Source: Thermoleophilaceae bacterium (GTDB lineage: Bacteria > Actinomycetota > Thermoleophilia > Solirubrobacterales > Thermoleophilaceae). Taken from it: a stretch of DNA of 64,000 nucleotides. Below are positions 55,522 to 64,000 of this stretch, in pieces. Made by a program: the position numbers and the translations under genes. The first letter of the stretch is position 1, and each line of letters opens with the position of its first letter. The notes beneath the pieces are model-generated. The model made no database searches. It saw nothing but the letters and a program-made list of their open reading frames with translations, and was not told where the DNA came from. The stretch covers positions 32,114 to 96,113 of the forward strand of contig JACVRW010000001.1 in assembly GCA_014534235.1 (NCBI GenBank). Reading direction: 5' to 3'.

Positions 55522-56511
55522 GTGCGCATCTTCAGCGGCATCCAGCCCACGGGGCGAAAGCACGTAGGCAACTACATCGGCGCCATTCGGGGCTACCTGG
55601 AGGGGCAGGAGCGCGGCGATCCCGCGATCTACTGCATCGTTGACCTCCACGCCACGAGCGTCGCCTACGACCCCAAGGCCCTCCCTCGCTACGTGCTCGA
55701 CACGACCGCGATGCTGATGGCCGCCGGGCTCGATCCAGACCGCTGCATCCTGTTCCGGCAGTCCGACGTACGCGAGCACTCCGAGCTCACGTGGCTCCTG
55801 TCGTCGGTCACCGCTTACGGCGACCTCCAGCGCATGCACCAGTTCAAGGACAAGTCGGAGCGCGAGCAGGAGCTCGTGCGGACGAGCCTCTTTCTGTACC
55901 CGGTGCTCCAGGCGGCGGACATCCTGATCTACAAGACCGACGAGGTACCCGTGGGCGACGACCAGCGCCAGCACCTCGAGCTGGCGCGCGAGATCGCCCG
56001 CCGGTTCAACTCGACCTATGCCGAGGTGTTCGTCGAGCCGCGCCACGTGATCCCCGACGTCGGTGCCCGCGTGATGGACCTCCAGGACCACGTGGCGAAG
56101 ATGTCCACGACCTACAGCAGCGACTCCGGCCTCGTCTACATCGACGACCCGCCGGATGCCGTTCGCCGCAAGGTGAAGCGCGCCCAGACCGACTCCGGCA
56201 CCGAGGTCGTCCGGGCGCCGGAGAAGCCCGGGATCACGAACCTGATCGAGATCATGGCCGTCTCCCGCGGCGTGGAGCCCGAGGACGTCGAGCGCGAGTT
56301 CGACGGCCAGGGCTACGGCGCCTTCAAGGAGGCCGTGGGCGAGGCGCTCGTCGAGCTGCTCGCGCCGGTCCGCGGGCGCTACGAGGAGCTCCGCCCCGAC
56401 GAGGACGCGCTCCGGGAGACGCTGCGCGGGGGCGCCGAGCGGGCCCGCACGATCGCCGCCGGCACGATGACCGAGGTACGCGCGGCCATGGGAGTGGGCG
56501 AGCTCGGCTGA
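55522..56511 (+). CDS. trpS: Tryptophanyl-tRNA synthetase
   Basis: FSGIQPTGRKHVGNYIGAI, FLYPVLQAADILIYKTDEVPVGDDQRQHLELARE, KMSTT. Confidence 0.96.
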   Translation: MRIFSGIQPTGRKHVGNYIGAIRGYLEGQERGDPAIYCIVDLHATSVAYDPKALPRYVLDTTAMLMAAGLDPDRCILFRQSDVREHSELTWLLSSVTAYGDLQRMHQFKDKSEREQELVRTSLFLYPVLQAADILIYKTDEVPVGDDQRQHLELAREIARRFNSTYAEVFVEPRHVIPDVGARVMDLQDHVAKMSTTYSSDSGLVYIDDPPDAVRRKVKRAQTDSGTEVVRAPEKPGITNLIEIMAVSRGVEPEDVEREFDGQGYGAFKEAVGEALVELLAPVRGRYEELRPDEDALRETLRGGAERARTIAAGTMTEVRAAMGVGELG

Positions 56512-56542
56512 CGTCGGGGTGCCCCTCTAAGGTGCCCGGGCG

Positions 56543-57268
56543 ATGACGATCGCGGCGCTCGACCTCGATCTCGAGGTCTTCCAGGGTCCGTTCGACCTGC
56601 TGCTCACGCTGGTGCTGAAGGAGGAGATCGACCTGCTTGAGGTCGACCTCGCCGAGGTCGTGCTCGCGTACGTCGAGCACCTCGACTGGGCCGGGGAGCT
56701 GGACCTCGAGGCCGCGACGGAGTTCCTCGTGCTGATCGCGGCCCTGCTCGAGCTGAAGTCCCGCCTGATGCTGCCGGCGGACGAGGAGCCGGGGCTCGAG
56801 CTCGAGCCGCAGCAGGCCGCCGACGAGCTCCTGGCGCGGATGCTCGAGTATCACCGCTACCGCGGCGCGGCCCGGCACCTTCATGAGCTGCTGGCCGCCG
56901 AGCAGGGCTTTCGGTACCGCTCGGCCCCGCTGCCGCCGGCGCTGCGGCGGGTCTCGATCGAGGCGGCGGAGCGCGCCTACGAGCCGGAGCGGCTCGCCTC
57001 GGCGATCGGCGAGCTGCTGCGCGCCCCCGCCCCGCTCGACCTGCGCCACGTGCGCCGCCCGGCGGTGTCGCTGGAGCAGCGCCTGCGGCACCTCCGAGGG
57101 CTGCTTGCTCGCCGCTCACGCTTCTCGTTCGACGAGGCCGTCGGCGACTCCGACCGGCTCACCGAGGCGGTCACCCTGTTCGCGCTCCTCGAGCTCTACA
57201 AGGCCGGCGAGGCGGAGTGGGAGCAGGAGGTCCCGTTTGGGCCGATCACGGTGCGAGCGACGCCGTGA
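56543..57268 (+). CDS. scpA: Segregation and condensation protein A
   Basis: LEVFQGPFDLLLTLVLKEEIDLLEVDLAEVVLAYVEHL...ELDLEAATEFLVLIAALLELKSRLMLP. Confidence 0.96.
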   Translation: MTIAALDLDLEVFQGPFDLLLTLVLKEEIDLLEVDLAEVVLAYVEHLDWAGELDLEAATEFLVLIAALLELKSRLMLPADEEPGLELEPQQAADELLARMLEYHRYRGAARHLHELLAAEQGFRYRSAPLPPALRRVSIEAAERAYEPERLASAIGELLRAPAPLDLRHVRRPAVSLEQRLRHLRGLLARRSRFSFDEAVGDSDRLTEAVTLFALLELYKAGEAEWEQEVPFGPITVRATP

Positions 57269-57846
57269 ACACCCTCGCGCGCACGGTCGAGGCGCTGCTT
57301 TTCCTGTCCTCCGAGCCGGTCTCCGCCGAGCGGCTGGCCGACGCCTGCGAGGTCTCCGAGGCCGAGGTGATCGAGGCGCTTGCGCGCCTGCGCGAGCACT
57401 ACGCGGAGGGCTTCCGAGGAGTGGTGCTGCGGGAGGTCGCGGGCGGCTTCACGCTCGCCACCGACCCGGTCGCGGAGCGCGCGGCCCGCCGCCTGCTCGC
57501 GAAGCCGCGTACTCCGCCGCTCACCCAGGCCCAGGCCGAGTGCCTCGCGATCGTGGCCTACCTCCAGCCCGTGTCCCGGCCCGAGCTCGCCCGCATCCGG
57601 GGGGTGGCGTCGGAGTCCGCGGTCGGCACGCTGCTCGACCGCGGTTTGATCGAGGAGTCTGGGCGCTCGCGCTTCGGCGCGGTGCTCTACCGGACCACGG
57701 AGCTCTTCGAGAAGCTCTTCGGGCTCTCCGGCCTCGACGCGCTGCCCGACCCGGCGCGCTTCGACCCGACGCCCGAGGAGGAGGGAGAGCTGCGCGAGCG
57801 GCTATTGCGCGCCGGGGACCAGCGCGCGCAGGGGCCGCTCCGCTAG
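57265..57846 (+). CDS. scpB: Segregation and condensation protein B
   Basis: VEALLFLSSEPVSAERLADACEVSEAEVIEAL...PPLTQAQAECLAIVAYLQPVSRPELARIRGV...LFEKLFGLSGLDALPD. Confidence 0.95.
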   Translation: MNTLARTVEALLFLSSEPVSAERLADACEVSEAEVIEALARLREHYAEGFRGVVLREVAGGFTLATDPVAERAARRLLAKPRTPPLTQAQAECLAIVAYLQPVSRPELARIRGVASESAVGTLLDRGLIEESGRSRFGAVLYRTTELFEKLFGLSGLDALPDPARFDPTPEEEGELRERLLRAGDQRAQGPLR

Positions 57847-57877
57847 CGGCGCGGCGCGGCTCGATACGACCGAGCGC

Positions 57878-59641
57878 TCACCGTCGGTGAGGGCGCGGCA
57901 GCCTCACCGCCTTTCCGTCCATGTCGTTCTTCTCATAGTCGATCCCCATCGCCCGGAGGATCGTCGGCACGACGTCCACCAGCCGGATCTGCCGACGGGA
58001 GTCCCGCGAGCCCACGCCCGGCCCGCTGAAGATCATCGGAATGTTCTGGACGAGGCGGGTGTGGCCGCCATGGTCCCCCATGACGCCGTAGGTCACGTCC
58101 GTCTCCAGCAGGGCGGTGACGTCGGGGCCGTACGGGGCCGCCATCGTGTCGACGAGCTCATCTCCGTGCCGCCTGAACCACCTGCGCTCCGCTCGGCTCA
58201 TCCGGTTCGTCGCGAACAGCCTGTAGCCATCCTGCGCGCGGTTCAGATAGAAGCTCGCGATGACGCCCGGCAGGTCGAGGGCGGCGCCGGCGGCCTGGCG
58301 CTTTGCGGCCCGCGAGTTGTCGTTCAGCCAGGCCGCGATGTGGGCGTCCTGGTAGGAGAAGCGGAGGTTCGTCGCCCCGCCCGGTGGGGTGAGCGCGTCC
58401 CTGAAGGCGGCGATCGCCGGGCTCGGATCGAGGTAGACCTCGTCGGCGTCGCGACCGTAGTACCAGTTGCAGTCGGAGCGCAGCCCGGTGGAGCCCGTGG
58501 CCGGATCGCACCCGATGCCGTCCGGTGGGGGGAAGCCGTCGAAGCGTCCGTAGAACGGTCGTCCGGTCTGTGCGCCGTGGTCGGCGGTGATGACGATCAG
58601 CGTCTCGTCCAGCAGCCCCCGTGCCTCGAGCGCATCCACGATCCGGCCCACCTGGACGTCGGCGTTCTTCGCCACGAACGGCAGGTGCCGCATCTCCTGG
58701 TCCGATCCGGGGGGACCGGTCTCCATGTCCTCCGGGCCCCACATGTGGCCGAGCTTGTCGATGCCGCCGAGGCTCACGAGCATGCCGCGCCAGCCGGGGT
58801 CGTTCTGGATGACCGTGATGGCCGCGTCGGCCGACCAGGTGTCGCCGCCGAGGTGCGCCGGGTCGCGGCCGGGCACGAAGCGGTTGCCCTCGAGCGGATA
58901 GATGCGTCCGGGCAGGATCGACTCCGTGCCGTAGGCGCCCAAGGCCTGCCAGGTCCACCAGCGGTTGCACGGCGTGGCGAGGCCGAAGTAGAGCGGCGCC
59001 GGCGGGTTGGCGTCCTCGGGCTGGCGCCAGCCCGAGGCGCCGTCACAGGACGGCGCCGAGCTACCGCGGATCTGGAGGATGATGTCCTCGGGGTCCGTCG
59101 GGGTCCCGTCGGCGGCCGAGCTGGTGGGGCCGGCGGGGCACACCGCGGTTCGCTTCTGCGCTATCGACACGAACTTAGACTCGGCGCCGAAGCGGTCGTC
59201 GAGGTAGTCGGGCAGCTTCTTGTACCCGCCGTGCTCGATCAGCGCCTTGAACTGGGCGCACGACATGCTCGAGGTGACGTAGTAGTCGCCCGGCGCCCCG
59301 AGCACCCCGGCCACGTCCCTGTGGACCTCGTTCGACCAGCCCATGTGCTTCGGGAACAGCCCGCTCGTGATCACGCTGTGGCTCACGACGGTCTCGGCCG
59401 CCATGTGGCCGACGAGCGCGTTCGGGAAGCTCGCGCCCTCGCGCATGAGCTCCTTCACGTTCTCCATCCCATAGCGCTCGATCGTGTCGGGCCGGGCCTG
59501 GTCGAGCATGATGATCAGCACCCGCGACGGCTTCTTCCGGTCTCCGCCGCCGCGTCCACCCGCCGCCGCGGATGGAGCGAGCGCCGCCGCGACGAGCGCG
59601 GCCGCGAGCATCGTCCAGCCGATGGACTGCCGACCCCTCAT
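57878..59641 (-). CDS. Secreted type I phosphodiesterase/alkaline phosphatase superfamily protein
   Basis: Signal peptide; RVLIIMLDQARPDTIERYGM, ITSGLFPKHMGW, LIVITADHGAQTGRPFYG, YGVMGDHGGHTRLVQNIPMIFSGPGV. Confidence 0.92.
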   Translation of the reverse strand: MRGRQSIGWTMLAAALVAAALAPSAAAGGRGGGDRKKPSRVLIIMLDQARPDTIERYGMENVKELMREGASFPNALVGHMAAETVVSHSVITSGLFPKHMGWSNEVHRDVAGVLGAPGDYYVTSSMSCAQFKALIEHGGYKKLPDYLDDRFGAESKFVSIAQKRTAVCPAGPTSSAADGTPTDPEDIILQIRGSSAPSCDGASGWRQPEDANPPAPLYFGLATPCNRWWTWQALGAYGTESILPGRIYPLEGNRFVPGRDPAHLGGDTWSADAAITVIQNDPGWRGMLVSLGGIDKLGHMWGPEDMETGPPGSDQEMRHLPFVAKNADVQVGRIVDALEARGLLDETLIVITADHGAQTGRPFYGRFDGFPPPDGIGCDPATGSTGLRSDCNWYYGRDADEVYLDPSPAIAAFRDALTPPGGATNLRFSYQDAHIAAWLNDNSRAAKRQAAGAALDLPGVIASFYLNRAQDGYRLFATNRMSRAERRWFRRHGDELVDTMAAPYGPDVTALLETDVTYGVMGDHGGHTRLVQNIPMIFSGPGVGSRDSRRQIRLVDVVPTILRAMGIDYEKNDMDGKAVRLPRPHRR

Positions 59642-59760
59642 GACTTGATCTCCTCTCTCGACGGGTCGGGAGACTTCTATCCGACCCGGCACCCCGAGGT
59701 CAACCGCGCGCGCCTTGACCCGGGCACCCCGGGCCGGTTGTACGTGCGCGAGACTCGCGC

Positions 59761-60101
59761 CCGACCCAGCAGGTCATGGTGAGCCAGCTCGAGACCACAA
59801 CCGCGGCGACCCGCGGATCTACTGGCACGACTCATGGGACGGCTTACCCGGTCGCCCGCCAGCGGCTCATCGACCACCTGGTGCGGGCGCGGGTCCGCAA
59901 CCCGCTAATGATCACGGGCGACTGGCACTCCACTTTCGTCAACGACATCAAGCTCGACTTCTCCAATCCGGACTCCTCGACCGGCGGCAGTGGTGCACGG
60001 ACCTGCGCGTGGTGACCACGGTGAGCCGCCCGGACGCGCCCGCGTACACGTTCGCGTCGTTCGTCGTGGAGGACGGAAGACCGGGAGCTCAGCAGGTCTG
60101 A
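59761..60101 (+). pseudogene. PhoD-like alkaline phosphatase relic (3' fragments in two frames)
   Basis: PTQQVMVSQLETT...YPVARQRLIDHLVRARVRNPLMITGDWHSTFVNDIKLDFSNPDS in one frame, DLRVVTTVSRPDAPAYTFASFVVEDGRPGAQQV* in another. Confidence 0.8.
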
Positions 60102-60119
60102 GGACCCCGAGCTTCCGCG

Positions 60120-61049
60120 TCAGGACGCCGCCAGCGCGAGCCGCGTCCCCCTGAAGTCCTCGGACACGTCCTGGAGGATCTGCACCATCGCCGTGCTCGC
60201 GGGCGACCGGTAGGCGCCGGCTGTCCGTGCAGCGAGCACCTTCCGCACCGGCGCGTCGCGCAACGGGCGCGGCACGACGCCGGGGTGGATCGACGTGAGC
60301 GCGAGCCGGGGGAGCATGGTGACGCCCACGCCGGCCGCGACCAGGGCCTGCGCGGCGAGTGTCTCGTCGGCCTCGAACGCCACGCGCGGCTCGAACCCGG
60401 CCTCACGGCAGACGGTGTCGGTGACGCGGCGGCACCCGCACCCCCTGGTGGAGGCGATCCAGGGCTCCTCGGCGAAGTCGGCGAGCGAGAGGCGGCGACG
60501 GTCGGCGAGCGGATGCCCGCTCGGGACGATCACGTCGTAGCGGTCGTCGATCAGCTCGGTCAGCTCGAGCTCGGGCGGCAGCAGGCCCGGCGTGGACTCG
60601 TGGTCGTAGACGATCGCGACGTCCGCCTCGCCGGCACGAAGCCGATCGGCGGCCTCGTCCGGCTCCGCCACGACCATGCCGAGCTCGACCCGGGGGTGGC
60701 GCTCGTGGAAGGCGGCTACGGCCCGCGGCGCGAGCGTGGCGCCGGCGCTCTGGAAGCAGGTCAACCGCAGGCGACCGCCACGAAGGCCCGCGATCGCCGC
60801 GAGGTCTTCCTCGGCGCAGTCGATGCGGGCGAGTATCGCGTCGGCGTGGTCGACCAGCACGCGGCCTGCCTCGGTGAGCCGGACGCCACGAGAGCCACGG
60901 TCCACCAGCTGCGTGCCCGCCTCGCGCTCGAGCGCGGCGATGTGCTGGCTCACCGCCGACTGCGTGAAGTTGAGCGCCTCGGCCGCCGCGGAGAAGGAGC
61001 CGCGGGTGGCCACCTCTCGCAGCACCTTCATCCGACGCACGTCGAGCAT
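60120..61049 (-). CDS. LysR family transcriptional regulator
   Basis: MLDVRRMKVLREVATRGSFSAAAEALNFTQSAVSQHIAALEREAGTQLVDRGSRGVRLTEAG; substrate-binding domain follows. Confidence 0.95.
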   Translation of the reverse strand: MLDVRRMKVLREVATRGSFSAAAEALNFTQSAVSQHIAALEREAGTQLVDRGSRGVRLTEAGRVLVDHADAILARIDCAEEDLAAIAGLRGGRLRLTCFQSAGATLAPRAVAAFHERHPRVELGMVVAEPDEAADRLRAGEADVAIVYDHESTPGLLPPELELTELIDDRYDVIVPSGHPLADRRRLSLADFAEEPWIASTRGCGCRRVTDTVCREAGFEPRVAFEADETLAAQALVAAGVGVTMLPRLALTSIHPGVVPRPLRDAPVRKVLAARTAGAYRSPASTAMVQILQDVSEDFRGTRLALAAS

Positions 61050-61118
61050 TAGTCGATCTTATCCCATGAGAAGAACGCTTCATTTGGACTGATGGCCTCG
61101 ATGTGCCATCCTCGACCG

Positions 61119-62108
61119 ATGTCGCGCCGGTCCTGGGTCATGTTCGGCCTGCTCTCGGCCTTCTGGGGCGCTTCCTACCTCTTCATCAAGGTGGCGCTCG
61201 AGGACGGCGTCGCGCCTGCCTTTATCGTCTTTGCCCGCTGTGCGCTCGCGGCGCTTGTTCTTCTCCCGCTGGCGGCGCAGATCGGCGCCCTCGAGGGCCT
61301 GCGCGATCGGCTCGGCTCGCTCGTCGCGCTGGCGCTCGTCCAGGTCACGCTCCCCTTCATGCTGATCACGGCCGGCGAGCAGGAGATCTCGTCCTCCCTC
61401 ACCGGGATCCTCGTGGCCTCCGCGCCGATCTTCACGTTCCTGCTCGCGTTCGTGCTGCCGGGCGCCGAGCGGGCCGGGCGGCTCAGCCTGCTCGGGGTGG
61501 CGATCGGCATCGGCGGCGTCGCCCTCCTGCTCGGCGTCGACACGCCGGGTGGCACGTCCGCGGTCGTGGGCGGCCTGCTCGTAGTGCTAGCCACATTTGG
61601 GTACGGCGTTGGCGCCTGGTTCCTCAAGCGGCGGCTCCCGGGCGTGCAGCCCGTCGGTGCCGTCGGCGCGACCTCCGCCGCGACCGCCGTGATGGTGCTG
61701 CCGCTGGCGGCGTTCGGCGTCCCGGATCACGCGCCGGGAATCGACGCGCTCGGCTCGCTCGTCGCGCTGGGCGTCATGGGCACCGGGCTGGCGTTCGTCT
61801 TCTTCTACTCACTGGTGGCCAGCGAGGGGCCGGCGAAGGCGTCGCTCGTCGCCTACGTGGCGCCGGGCTTCTCCGTCTTGTACGGCGTGACGCTCCTGGA
61901 GGAGCGCTTCACTGCCACGACCGCCGCCGGCCTCGTGCTGATCCTGGGTGGCTCGTGGCTGGCCGCAGAGGGCCGCCTGCCCTGGCGGCGCCGCGCTCCG
62001 GTGCCTGCCGAGCCGCTCCCCCCGGCGGGGACGGGAGCGCCGGCCGGCTGCGAGCCGACGCCGGCCGGGCACGAGCCGGCCCCGGCCGAAGCGCGGGCGC
62101 GGGCGTGA
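61119..62108 (+). CDS. EamA/DMT family transporter
   Basis: Two EamA repeats (GLLSAFWGASYLFIKVALEDGVAPAFIVFARC...; ...APGFSVLYGVTLLEERFTATTAAGLVLILGGSWLA); divergent from LysR. Confidence 0.93.
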   Translation: MSRRSWVMFGLLSAFWGASYLFIKVALEDGVAPAFIVFARCALAALVLLPLAAQIGALEGLRDRLGSLVALALVQVTLPFMLITAGEQEISSSLTGILVASAPIFTFLLAFVLPGAERAGRLSLLGVAIGIGGVALLLGVDTPGGTSAVVGGLLVVLATFGYGVGAWFLKRRLPGVQPVGAVGATSAATAVMVLPLAAFGVPDHAPGIDALGSLVALGVMGTGLAFVFFYSLVASEGPAKASLVAYVAPGFSVLYGVTLLEERFTATTAAGLVLILGGSWLAAEGRLPWRRRAPVPAEPLPPAGTGAPAGCEPTPAGHEPAPAEARARA

Positions 62109-62169
62109 AGCCGGCGCGGGGCGGGGCCCCGGCCGGCCCGGTGCCTCTACCCCGTCCGGCCCGCTCGAT

Positions 62170-62213
62170 GCGTTCGACCTTCTGCGGCTATATCCGGCAG
62201 AAGGTCGAACGCG
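62170..62213. repeat. Dispersed palindromic element, copy 2 (perfect 16-bp arms)
   Basis: GCGTTCGACCTTCTGC (62170-62185), 11-nt loop, GCAGAAGGTCGAACGC (62197-62212); between convergent EamA and rlmN. Confidence 0.75.
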
Positions 62214-62295
62214 TCCCGCGGGAAGCGGAAAGCACCGCGGCAACCCCCTACCCGGCCTGGACCCGGCCGGCGGAGGACCTGAAGCCCGCCGCGCC

Positions 62296-63279
62296 CTACG
62301 CCCGCGCCGCCAGCTGACCGCAGGCCGCGTCGATGTCGCGGCCGCGGGTGAGCCGCACGGTGGTGCGTACGCCGCGCTCCTCGAGCGTTGAGCGGAAGGC
62401 CGCAATCGCGGCGCGCCCGGAGCCGCGGTAGGACGCGTCCGTGGGGTTGTACGGGATCAGGTTCACCTTGAAGGCATGCCGGGGGACGAGCAGCACGGCG
62501 AGGGCGACCGCCTGCTCGTACCGGTCGTTCACGCCGTCCAGCATCAGGTACTCGACGAATACCGGGCGCCGGCGGCGCTCGTGCCAGCGCCGGCATGCGT
62601 CGAGCACGTCGTTCAGCGAGTAGCGCTCGTTCACCGGCATGATCTCGGACCGAAGCGACTCATCGGCGGCGTGCAGGGACAGCGCGAGCCGGACCGGGGG
62701 CCCTTCGACCGCCATCCGCTCGATCCCCGGCAGCCAGCCGACGGTGGAGACGCCGATGTTCGAGTGGGCGATGCCCAGGTCGGGCAGCAGCTCGCAGGCG
62801 CGGAGGACCGCGTCGAGGTTCATGAGCGGCTCACCCATCCCCATGAAGACGGCGTGGTTGACGCGATCCTTGCGGCGAAAGTGCAGCGCCTGGTCGAGGA
62901 TCTCAGACGCGGTGAGGTTGCGGCCGAACCTCATCCGCCCGGTGGCGCAGAAGGTGCAGGTGAGGGGACAACCCGATTGGCTCGACAGGCACACGGAGCG
63001 GCGCCCGTCGCGGTAGCGCATCAGCACTGCTTCCACCGGCCGGCCGTCGGCCGTCTCGAACAGCGCCTTCTCGGTGCCGTCCGAGGCGAGCGCCTCACGC
63101 ACCGGCCGCAGCGACGAGAACGGCACGTCCTCGGCCAGCCGCCGCCGCAGGCCGAGAGGCACGTTCGTCATCGACTCGTACGCGCAGGCGCCCTGCGCCG
63201 CCCACTCCCAGACCTGGCGTGCGCGGAAGGCGGGCTCGCCCCGGGCGGATAGGTGCTCTTCGAGTCGCACGAGGTCCAC
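62296..63279 (-). CDS. rlmN: 23S rRNA (adenine2503-C2)/tRNA methyltransferase RlmN
   Basis: Radical SAM motif QSGCPLTCTFCATG; FMGMGEPLMNLDAV; NIGVSTVGWLPGIERM; LALSLHAADESLRSEIMPVN. Confidence 0.96.
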   Translation of the reverse strand: MDLVRLEEHLSARGEPAFRARQVWEWAAQGACAYESMTNVPLGLRRRLAEDVPFSSLRPVREALASDGTEKALFETADGRPVEAVLMRYRDGRRSVCLSSQSGCPLTCTFCATGRMRFGRNLTASEILDQALHFRRKDRVNHAVFMGMGEPLMNLDAVLRACELLPDLGIAHSNIGVSTVGWLPGIERMAVEGPPVRLALSLHAADESLRSEIMPVNERYSLNDVLDACRRWHERRRRPVFVEYLMLDGVNDRYEQAVALAVLLVPRHAFKVNLIPYNPTDASYRGSGRAAIAAFRSTLEERGVRTTVRLTRGRDIDAACGQLAARA

Positions 63280-63305
63280 GACGCAAGATTGGCACGCTCT
63301 CGGCC

Positions 63306-64000
63306 GTGCGCCTCGCGAAGTTCCTCGCCCATGCCGGAGTGGCATCCCGCCGCGCGGCCGAGCGGCTCGTGGCGGAGGGCCGCGTGTCGGTGGGCGGCCA
63401 GGTCATCACGGACCCGGCGCGCGACGTCGACGAGTCGAGCGGCGTCGCCGTCGACGGCCGGCCGGTGGAACCGGAGCCGCGCGAGGTCTACGCGCTGAAC
63501 AAGCCCGCCGGGGTCGTGTCCACCGCGCGCGACACCCACGGGCGGCCGACCGTCGTCCAGCTCGTCGGCTCGCGGCGGCGGCTCTACCCGGTCGGGCGCC
63601 TCGACGCCGACTCCACTGGCCTGATCCTGCTGACGAACGACGGCGAGCTGGCCGAGCGGCTGACTCACCCCCGCTACGGCGTGTGGAGGGTGTACAGGGC
63701 GCGGGTGCGCCCGCCGCGGCTCTCGCCGCGGGCGCTGCAAACGCTGCGCGAGGGTGTCGATCTCGAGGACGGCGTCTCCGCGCCGGCGCGCGTTCGCCAG
63801 CCGCGCCCGGGGGTGCTCGAGATCGCGATACGCGAGGGTCGGAAGCGTCAGGTGCGGCGCATGTGTGAGGCGGTGGGCCATCCGGTGGTCGAGCTCGAGC
63901 GGGTGGCCTTCGGGCCGCTCGGCCTCGGCGGCCTCGCCCCTGGCGAGAGCCGCCGGCTGACTAAGGCCGAGGTCGACCGCCTCCGCCGCGCGGCGGAGCC
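63306..64000 (+). CDS. RluB/RsuA-family pseudouridine synthase (3' end outside window)
   Basis: S4 domain VRLAKFLAHAGVASRRAAERLVAEGRVSVGG; LNKPAGVVSTARD; YPVGRLDADSTGLILLTNDGELA; EGRKRQVRRMCEAVGHPV. Confidence 0.95.
   Translation, partial: MRLAKFLAHAGVASRRAAERLVAEGRVSVGGQVITDPARDVDESSGVAVDGRPVEPEPREVYALNKPAGVVSTARDTHGRPTVVQLVGSRRRLYPVGRLDADSTGLILLTNDGELAERLTHPRYGVWRVYRARVRPPRLSPRALQTLREGVDLEDGVSAPARVRQPRPGVLEIAIREGRKRQVRRMCEAVGHPVVELERVAFGPLGLGGLAPGESRRLTKAEVDRLRRAAE

Overview
High-GC bacterial chromosome window, probably Actinomycetota and perhaps Thermoleophilia/Solirubrobacterales-like (inferred from gene content only). It is dominated by chromosomal housekeeping genes. Main blocks: (1) a selenocysteine-type membrane-associated formate dehydrogenase operon fdhA(UGA)-fdhB-nrfD plus convergent fdhD; (2) an accessory/decay zone at about 10.8-13.6 kb with several disrupted genes; (3) a response regulator/short histidine kinase/CpaB-like operon at 13.7-16.0 kb and, separately, tadA-tadB-tadC at 28.1-31.2 kb; (4) rpiA, lon, and a c-di-AMP (ydaO-type) riboswitch upstream of a peptidoglycan-binding/transglycosylase gene; (5) a large dcw cluster mraZ-rsmH-ftsL-ftsI-murE-murF-mraY-murD-ftsW-murG-[antisense NUDIX]-murC-murB-ftsQ-ftsZ, with no ftsA seen; (6) the glycine cleavage genes gcvT-H-PA-PB; (7) a sulfite-oxidase-like protein, trpS, scpA-scpB, a phosphodiesterase, LysR/EamA, rlmN and a pseudouridine synthase cut by the window end. 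No rRNA, tRNA, CRISPR array, prophage or intact transposase was recognised. The strongest non-routine signals are the in-frame UGA with a perfect SECIS-like hairpin in fdhA, the riboswitch, a 9-residue Arg-rich tandem repeat in FtsQ, a 10-bp-periodic operator upstream of mraZ, a 43-nt palindromic element present twice between convergent genes, and several independent gene relics. I did not find a clearly new multi-gene system. The closest candidate is the two-component/CpaB operon physically separated from tadABC.
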